A stretch of 10,808 nt of DNA from contig JBDIAO010000090.1 of assembly GCA_039812375.1 (NCBI GenBank), positions 1-10,808 on the forward strand. Reading direction: 5' to 3'. Shown one piece after another: positions 6,820 through 10,808 of the stretch (positions are counted from its first letter, which is position 1; the number at the start of each line of letters is the position of its first letter). The DNA comes from JAGOME01 sp039812375 (GTDB lineage Bacteria; Actinomycetota; Actinomycetes; Actinomycetales; Dermatophilaceae). Made by a program: the position numbers and the translations under genes. The notes under the pieces are model-generated. The model was not told the origin of the DNA. It worked only from the letters and a program-made list of their open reading frames with translations, and did not search any database.

Positions 6820-8241
6820 ATGAGTATGGACGCAGATCAGCCCGCCTCCTGGACCTGGGGTTCGGACCGGACGCCGCCGCCGGATGCTGACGCGGGCACC
6901 GGTGGGGGTATGCCGTGGGATGGGGGTATGTCGTGGGAGGAGCAGCGCCAGGCCTTGGAAGCTGCGCGGGTGGTGTTGACCGGGCTGGCCGGGGCTGTGT
7001 GGCAGGAGTCGTCGAGGGAGCTGGCGTCGTTGATGGGATTGCTCGACGAGGTGACTGCGCGAGCCGGCGCCGCCAAGGTCGCCGTGGCGGTGGAGGCTGC
7101 GTCGCGTGGGGTGGTGGGAGAGTCTCAGTGTGCGGGGGTGCGGGGCTGGGTGCGAGAGCATGCCCCGTCGGGGGTGGGCGGCTCGGCCGGGCAGGTGGCG
7201 CGGCTCGTGGCGGCGTTCACGCATCCCACGAGCGGTGCATCGGTGGAAACGGGCCTGGTGCGCTCGGCGGTGTGCGATGCGGTGGTCACGGCGGGGGTGG
7301 GGGTGGCCGTGCTGGATCAGTACGGCAAGCTCTCGTCTCGGTTGCAGCCGGGGGTCGGGCCCACAGTGGTGAAACAGATGATTGAGGCGGGGCGGGTGTG
7401 GGGCCCGGCTGGAGTGGCCCGGTTGCGGCGGGGGATCATCGCGCACTTCGGCGGGGACGGTGAGCTCGACGATCTAGCTGCTGCGGATGCGGCGCAGGTG
7501 GAGTTGGCCGGCGGAGGGAGTGTGGATGGGATCGCGGTCTACCGGCTGACTCTGGATGCCGCGTCGAAGGCGGTCCTTGAGGCAGCGATCGGGCCGTTGT
7601 CGCGGCCCCAGCCGGTTATCGACGAGGCGAGTGGGCGGGTGGTGGAGGCGGATCGGCGCAGTGCGGGGCAGCGGCGGGGGCAAGCGCTGGTGGAGGTGTG
7701 CCGGCGGGCGATCGCGGCCGCGACGGGGTCGGGCTCGGGGTCGGGGTCGGGGTTGAAGTCGATGGTGTACGTGACGATGGGACTGGAGGAGCTGCGGGCC
7801 CGGGTCGGGGCAGGCTCCCCGGTGGGGTCGTTGGCGGTGGGCGAGGTGCTGGCGCCGGAGCGGGTGCGGCAGATCGCGTGCGAGGCCGGGATCATTCCGG
7901 TAGTGCTCGGGTCGGGGACGGCGATCGTCGATGTGGGACGGGTGCGACGGTCGTTTCCGTCAGGGATGACGCGCCGGCTGTGGTTGCGGGATGGGCGCTG
8001 TTCTTTCCCGGGGTGTGATATCCCGGCGCACTGGTGCGATGCGCACCATCTCCAACACTGGGTCGACGGTGGAGCCACGAGCATCGAGAACGCGGCCTTG
8101 CTCTGTGGGCGTCACCACACGGTCGTGCACACCCAACGGTTGCACGGGCAGGTCAGTGCCGACGGGGTGGTGTGGAACCGGGTGCCAGGCTCCTACGACC
8201 GGTGGCTCGCAGACCACCCACCAGGCCGCAAGATTGCCTGA
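6820..8241 (+). CDS. DUF222 / HNH endonuclease domain protein (13E12 repeat family)
   Basis: A 473-residue protein of a family present in many copies in actinobacterial genomes. Roughly residues 40-300 are the helical DUF222 region. A Gly-Ser linker (303-311) follows, then a region with VGRVRRSFPSGMTRRLWLRD, and the HNH domain with metal-binding C394, C399 and C429, active-site HH (409-410), N424 and HH (432-433). All key residues are present, so the nuclease looks intact, but the biological role of the family is not established. An in-frame TAG at 6814 forces the start to 6820 or later. ATG 6820 and ATG 6826 both lack a clear Shine-Dalgarno site, and ATGs at 6910 and 6928 follow GGGGGT with too little spacing. 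Its coding strand is markedly G-rich (GTG, GCG, GGG, CGG codons), unlike the C-ending codons of the lipid genes on both sides. No terminal inverted repeats or target duplication are visible around it. Confidence 0.9.
   Translation: MSMDADQPASWTWGSDRTPPPDADAGTGGGMPWDGGMSWEEQRQALEAARVVLTGLAGAVWQESSRELASLMGLLDEVTARAGAAKVAVAVEAASRGVVGESQCAGVRGWVREHAPSGVGGSAGQVARLVAAFTHPTSGASVETGLVRSAVCDAVVTAGVGVAVLDQYGKLSSRLQPGVGPTVVKQMIEAGRVWGPAGVARLRRGIIAHFGGDGELDDLAAADAAQVELAGGGSVDGIAVYRLTLDAASKAVLEAAIGPLSRPQPVIDEASGRVVEADRRSAGQRRGQALVEVCRRAIAAATGSGSGSGSGLKSMVYVTMGLEELRARVGAGSPVGSLAVGEVLAPERVRQIACEAGIIPVVLGSGTAIVDVGRVRRSFPSGMTRRLWLRDGRCSFPGCDIPAHWCDAHHLQHWVDGGATSIENAALLCGRHHTVVHTQRLHGQVSADGVVWNRVPGSYDRWLADHPPGRKIA
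6903..6938 (+). repeat. 18-bp direct repeat near the HNH gene start
   Basis: Two adjacent 18-bp units, TGGGGGTATGCCGTGGGA and TGGGGGTATGTCGTGGGA, identical at 17 of 18 positions. In frame they encode GGMPWDGGMSWEE, with an ATG in each unit. They lie in the poorly conserved N-terminal leader before the DUF222 domain, so a gain or loss of one unit would leave the frame intact. Confidence 0.85.
7726..7752 (+). repeat. Gly-Ser codon repeat (interdomain linker)
   Basis: Alternating Gly/Ser codons (GGG/GGC and TCG) encode GSGSGSGSG, residues 303-311 of the HNH protein, a flexible linker between the DUF222 and HNH parts. A 6-bp unit like this can slip during replication without breaking the frame. 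Confidence 0.9.
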
Positions 8242-8250
8242 GTAGTTGAT

Positions 8251-8310
8251 TGCACCCCCCACTCGTGCGTTGCGCTCCCCACTCGTGCGTTGCGCTCCCC
8301 ACTCGTGCGT
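8251..8310. repeat. 20-bp tandem repeat, three copies, intergenic
   Basis: Three head-to-tail 20-bp units fill most of the 90-bp gap between the convergent HNH and acyl-CoA dehydrogenase genes. Units two and three are identical (TGCGCTCCCCACTCGTGCGT). Unit one differs only at its 5' part (TGCACCCCCC). The core CCCCACTCGTGCGTTGC is the same in all three. There are no spacers, so this is not a CRISPR array, and the unit is not a palindrome. The repeat lies where both transcripts would end. Its role is unknown. Confidence 0.9.
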
Positions 8311-8331
8311 TGCAGCTGCGCTGGTGCGAGG

Positions 8332-10119
8332 TCAGAGCACTGTGGTGTCGAGGTCGAGGGTGAGCCGGTCACCTGACCTAACGACGTCGAGCATCGCCGC
8401 AACCTTGGGTAGTTCGCGGGTGAGGAAGTATCGCGTCGCGGCCCGTTTGCCCTCGGCGAAGGCGTCCTCGCGCAGCCCGAGCGAGCACCACTGCGAGAGC
8501 CACAGCCACGCGACGACGACGTGCCCCGCCGCCTCCAGATAGGCCGTCGCCTCGGCGAGCATCGCCTCCTGGTCGCCGAGGGTAGCGACCGCGGCGGTCG
8601 CCGAGGCGACGGCGTCGACGGCGACCCGCAGTCGTTCAGCGAGCCCCGGCCCATCTCCGCCGAGCGACTCCGCGTGGGCGCAGGTGGCCTCGACCCGGCT
8701 TGCGAGCACGCCCAGGGATTGTCCACCGTCGAGCAGCACCTTGCGCCCGAGCAGGTCCATCGCCTGGATGCCGTGGGTCCCCTCGTGGATCATGTTGAGT
8801 CGGTTGTCCCGGTAGTGCTGCTCGAGGTCGTGGTCGCGGGTGTACCCCGCACCCCCGAGCACCTGGATCGCCAGCTCGTTCCCGGCCAAGCACCACTGCG
8901 CGGGCCACGACTTCGCAATCGGGGTGAGCAGTCCGAGGAGCCGGTTCGCCTCCGACCCGTCCGCTCCCTCGAGAGATGCCGCGTCGTCGGCGAGTCGGGC
9001 GCAGTACAGGCCCAGTGCAAGCCCGCCCTCGGCATACGCCTTCTGCGCCAGCAGCATCCGCCGCACGTCTGGATGCTCGACGATCGCGACCGGCTCAGCG
9101 TCCGGCGCCGCCCCGAGCGGGCGCCCTTGGCGGCGCTCCCGGGCGTACGCGAGTGACTTGAGGTATGCGGTGTATCCCAAGGCTGTCGCCCCGAGACCGA
9201 CCCCGATCCGGGCCTCGTTCATCATGGTGAACATGAGCCGCAGCCCCTCGTGCTCGCCCCCGACGAGGTAGCCCACGGCACCGGCCCGTCCGCCCGGGGT
9301 CGCGTACCCCTCGCCGAGGACCGGGGCGGTGTTGACCGTCCCCCGGTAGCCCATCTTGTGGTTGAGTCCGGCGAGGACGAGGTCGTTGCGTTCGCCGAGG
9401 GAGCCATCGGGACCGAGGAGGAACTTCGGGACGATGAACAATGAGATGCCGCGGGTGCCCGCCGGCGCGTCCGGGGTGCGGGCGAGGACGAGGTGCACGA
9501 TGTTCTCGGCGAGCTCGTGGTCGCCGCCGGAGATCCACATCTTCCGGCCGTGCAGGCGGTAGCTGCCATCCTCCTGGGGCTGCGCGCGGGTGGTGATGTC
9601 GGCCAGGCTCGAGCCGGCCTGCGACTCCGAGAGCATCATCGTGCCGAACCAACGCCCCTCGAGCATCGGGGCGACGAAGGTGTCGATCTGCTCCGCGCTG
9701 CCGTGCGCTGCGAGCAGGTTTGCGGCCGCCAGGGTGAGCATGGCGTAGCCGGCGGTGCCGATGTTGGCGGCGTGGAACCAGCTCATGCAGGCGCCGGTGA
9801 CGGATGCCGGGAGCCCGCCGCCGCCGACCGAGGCCGGGAGCGCGGCCGCGACGAGACCGGCATCCCCAAAGACCCGCAGTGCTCGCCCGACCTCCGGGAT
9901 GACGCTGACCGTGTGACCGTCGAAGGTCGGCTCGTGCAGGTCGCTGGCCCGGTTGTGCGGCGCGAAGTGCTCGGTGGCGATCTGCTCACACACCTCCATG
10001 AGCGCGCCGACTGTCTCCCGCGAGTGGTCGGCGAACCGGGGACGGTCGAAGAGCTGCTCGGTGCCCAGCCAGTCCCACAGCAGGAAGTCCAGGTTCTCGC
10101 GCGACATGATCAGGCTCAT
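8332..10119 (-). CDS. Acyl-CoA dehydrogenase, large FadE5-like type
   Basis: A 595-residue flavoprotein expected to oxidise acyl-CoA to trans-2-enoyl-CoA with FAD, the first step of beta-oxidation, in the cytoplasm. It is longer than the usual 380-residue enzymes and matches the class with extra N- and C-terminal domains. Visible features are an N-terminal helical region (1-155), MMLSESQAGSSLAD (161-174), the FAD/substrate segment KMWISGGDHE (193-202), GGAGYTRDHDLEQHYRDNR (422-440), and the catalytic Glu E446 in IHEGTHGIQAMDLLGRK. The C-terminal domain from about 470 contains a helical bundle typical of the class. Start at ATG 10119 is backed by AGGAG 4 nt upstream; a second ATG four codons in has no such site. 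Physiological chain length is unknown. It is divergent from the small membrane protein gene and convergent with the HNH gene. A strong palindrome 19 bp before the start suggests repression by a TetR-type regulator. Confidence 0.94.
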   Translation of the reverse strand: MSLIMSRENLDFLLWDWLGTEQLFDRPRFADHSRETVGALMEVCEQIATEHFAPHNRASDLHEPTFDGHTVSVIPEVGRALRVFGDAGLVAAALPASVGGGGLPASVTGACMSWFHAANIGTAGYAMLTLAAANLLAAHGSAEQIDTFVAPMLEGRWFGTMMLSESQAGSSLADITTRAQPQEDGSYRLHGRKMWISGGDHELAENIVHLVLARTPDAPAGTRGISLFIVPKFLLGPDGSLGERNDLVLAGLNHKMGYRGTVNTAPVLGEGYATPGGRAGAVGYLVGGEHEGLRLMFTMMNEARIGVGLGATALGYTAYLKSLAYARERRQGRPLGAAPDAEPVAIVEHPDVRRMLLAQKAYAEGGLALGLYCARLADDAASLEGADGSEANRLLGLLTPIAKSWPAQWCLAGNELAIQVLGGAGYTRDHDLEQHYRDNRLNMIHEGTHGIQAMDLLGRKVLLDGGQSLGVLASRVEATCAHAESLGGDGPGLAERLRVAVDAVASATAAVATLGDQEAMLAEATAYLEAAGHVVVAWLWLSQWCSLGLREDAFAEGKRAATRYFLTRELPKVAAMLDVVRSGDRLTLDLDTTVL

Positions 10120-10123
10120 CGGG

Positions 10124-10128
10124 CTCCT
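10124..10128 (-). promoter_or_regulatory. Ribosome binding site of the acyl-CoA dehydrogenase
   Basis: AGGAG on the minus strand, 4 nt before the ATG at 10119. It supports that start over the internal ATG at 10107. Confidence 0.75.
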
Positions 10129-10138
10129 TCATCGGGGC

Positions 10139-10162
10139 GAACGATCGTCGCACCGATCGTTC
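10139..10162. promoter_or_regulatory. TetR-type operator-like palindrome
   Basis: Perfect 9-bp inverted repeat: GAACGATCG (10139-10147) and CGATCGTTC (10154-10162) around a 6-bp spacer. The left half also contains the 8-bp palindrome ACGATCGT, and CGATCGT occurs twice as a direct repeat 12 bp apart. The size and GATCGTTC-like arms resemble TetR-family operators, which often control fatty-acid genes in actinobacteria. It ends 19 bp before the acyl-CoA dehydrogenase start, where a bound repressor would block transcription of that gene. No regulator gene is in the window, so the assignment is inference. Confidence 0.55.
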
Positions 10163-10188
10163 CACGGGATGCCGCTCGCCATGCGAAA

Positions 10189-10210
10189 CATATGCCCCTA
10201 GGGGTATATG
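10189..10210. promoter_or_regulatory. CsoR-family-like operator (CCCCTAGGGG palindrome)
   Basis: A 22-bp palindrome with left half CATATGCCCCT (10189-10199) and right half AGGGGTATATG (10200-10210); 10 of 11 base pairs match, the exception being G10194 against T10205. The form TACCC/GGGTA around a short spacer, flanked by A/T, is what CsoR-family repressors (copper-sensing CsoR/RicR, persulfide-sensing CstR, related metal sensors) bind. It ends 8 bp before the ATG of the small membrane protein, so it would overlap the promoter end and ribosome entry. The ligand sensed cannot be told from the site. Confidence 0.6.
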
Positions 10211-10218
10211 GTGGGGCC

Positions 10219-10674
10219 ATGGGTACGCCGACCGTCACCGCCGGGCCGACGTGCGCCCCGCCGCTCGCGCCGTGGCGCAGCGGCTGGACACGCCGTCACA
10301 CGCTGGTCGCCGGGGTGCTCGCGCCGGCCCTGTGGTGGTTCTTCTCCTCCTCCGCCGGCCACCCCGCGACCATCGGCTGGTTCGTCGTGTTCACGGCGCT
10401 CGCCGTCGGCGGTGCGCTGACCCTGGCGACCTATCTGCCGGCATCCACCAACCACCGTCCACTCGCGTCGGACAGGCCACTCGCGTCGGACATGCCGTCG
10501 CGAACTCCGATGCGGGCGATGAGCCCGTGCGCGTTCATGCCGGCCCTGACCGTCGTCCTGGCCGGGCTTCTGCTCTCCTCTGCCTCAGCAACCGGAAGCG
10601 GCGCCCTGCTCGCGCTGCTCGCCGTGGTGGTCGGGCTCGTCCAGCGCACCACGGGCCGCGGCAGCTGCGGCTGA
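10219..10674 (+). CDS. Unrecognised 151-residue membrane protein
   Basis: I do not recognise the family. The protein has a short basic N-terminus (R20, R25, R26), then hydrophobic segments at about 28-42, 51-71, 106-121 and 127-141, with Arg in the 72-105 loop and the C-terminal tail. By the positive-inside rule both ends and the central loop are cytoplasmic, with four helices. The central loop has a duplicated PLASD motif (81-85, 87-91) and then a run of sulfur residues at regular spacing: M92, M98, M101, C104, M107. The ATG at 10219 has only GGTGGGG, 2 nt before it, as ribosome site. An in-frame ATG at 10192 lies inside the operator and has no site. The CsoR-like palindrome immediately upstream suggests induction by a metal, copper first, or by sulfane sulfur. 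A metal or sulfur stress role is inference only. GC-rich third positions support real coding. Confidence 0.72.
   Translation: MGTPTVTAGPTCAPPLAPWRSGWTRRHTLVAGVLAPALWWFFSSSAGHPATIGWFVVFTALAVGGALTLATYLPASTNHRPLASDRPLASDMPSRTPMRAMSPCAFMPALTVVLAGLLLSSASATGSGALLALLAVVVGLVQRTTGRGSCG
10459..10494 (+). repeat. 18-bp direct repeat in the small membrane protein gene
   Basis: Two adjacent 18-bp units sharing the 16-base start CCACTCGCGTCGGACA, in frame, giving the duplicated Arg/Leu/Ala/Ser/Asp stretch around residues 81-91. The length keeps the frame. The units begin with CCACTCG, the same seven bases found in the 20-bp intergenic repeat at 8251-8310. Confidence 0.85.
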
Positions 10675-10683
10675 CGTGCACGA

Positions 10684-10698
10684 GCCCGTGATCCGGGC
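10684..10698. terminator. Possible bidirectional terminator hairpin
   Basis: GCCCG (10684-10688) and CGGGC (10694-10698) can pair across a 5-nt loop in the 32-bp gap between two convergent genes. The stem is short and there is no T-run on either strand, so support is positional. Confidence 0.3.
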
Positions 10699-10706
10699 CG
10701 ACCCCC

Positions 10707-10808
10707 TCAGCCGCCGATGGTGCGATCGAGGAACGCGACGACGTCCGCAGTGACCTCGTCGCGGTTGGTCTCGTTGAGCAGTTCGTGCCGCGCCTGCGGG
10801 TAGAGCCG
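10707..10808 (-). CDS. Alpha/beta hydrolase, C-terminal end (monoacylglycerol lipase-like), partial
   Basis: Only the last 33 residues are in the window; the gene continues beyond 10808. The stop is the TCA at 10707-10709 read on the minus strand. The fragment reads RLYPQARHELLNETNRDEV and then a short amphipathic helix ending in TIGG. The pattern Y-P-x-x-R/x-H-E-L-L-N-E holds the catalytic His of monoacylglycerol lipase / lysophospholipase-type serine hydrolases, followed by the usual C-terminal helix (VxxFLDR). It would release fatty acids from glycerides or lysolipids. It converges on the small membrane protein gene. Confidence 0.8.
   Translation of the reverse strand, partial: RLYPQARHELLNETNRDEVTADVVAFLDRTIGG

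Noticed and set aside
8251..8310. CRISPR array
   Set aside because: The 20-bp units are directly adjacent with no unique spacers, and no cas genes are present.
6820..8310. Insertion sequence carrying the HNH gene
   Set aside because: No terminal inverted repeats or target-site duplication can be seen; the tandem repeat on the right has no counterpart on the left.
9493..10218. Long plus-strand open frame running into the small membrane protein gene
   Set aside because: Up to about 10119 it is antisense to the well-supported acyl-CoA dehydrogenase and its translation is Arg/Gly/Glu-rich with no domain. Only the last 151 codons, from ATG 10219, look like a gene.

Overview
The window is high-GC DNA with the codon use, short intergenic gaps and gene families of an actinobacterium (Actinomycetota). 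The DUF222/HNH '13E12'-type gene, the PlsB-HAD/PlsC-WS/DGAT gene order and the FadE5-like acyl-CoA dehydrogenase all fit this. A Micrococcales relative such as the Intrasporangiaceae/Dermatophilaceae is my guess, but the sequence alone does not prove a genus.

Layout. (1) 30-1526, minus: a 12-helix APC-superfamily amino acid permease of the cationic amino acid transporter type. (2) 1527-1816: a 290-bp divergent intergenic region with two abutting perfect palindromes. (3) 1817-6644, plus: a tightly coupled three-gene operon. It encodes a PlsB-like glycerol-3-phosphate acyltransferase, a fusion of a HAD phosphatase domain with a PlsC-type lysophosphatidate acyltransferase, and a WS/DGAT-family acyltransferase. 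Stops and starts overlap by 4 bp (GTGA) and 1 bp (TGATG). (4) 6820-8241, plus: an intact DUF222/HNH endonuclease-like gene with G-rich codon use and simple repeats. (5) 8251-8310: three copies of a 20-bp tandem repeat between convergent genes. (6) 8332-10119, minus: a 595-residue acyl-CoA dehydrogenase. (7) 10120-10218: a 99-bp divergent control region with two different palindromes. One is TetR-like and lies next to the dehydrogenase. The other is CsoR-like and lies next to the small membrane protein. (8) 10219-10674, plus: an unrecognised 151-residue membrane protein with a Met/Cys-rich segment. (9) 10707-10808, minus: the C-terminal end of an alpha/beta hydrolase resembling monoacylglycerol lipases, cut by the window edge.

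How the genes fit together: most of the window concerns acyl-lipid metabolism. PlsB would acylate glycerol-3-phosphate, the PlsC domain would make phosphatidate, and the WS/DGAT would acylate diacylglycerol to triacylglycerol. The step in between needs a phosphatidate phosphatase. The HAD domain fused to PlsC is a candidate, so the operon may be a self-contained triacylglycerol assembly line (inference). The acyl-CoA dehydrogenase and the lipase-like hydrolase would act on the breakdown side. The same gene order is known in Mycobacterium tuberculosis (Rv2482c-Rv2484c), so the operon itself is not new. The least explained part is the small membrane protein behind a CsoR-like operator at 10189-10210.
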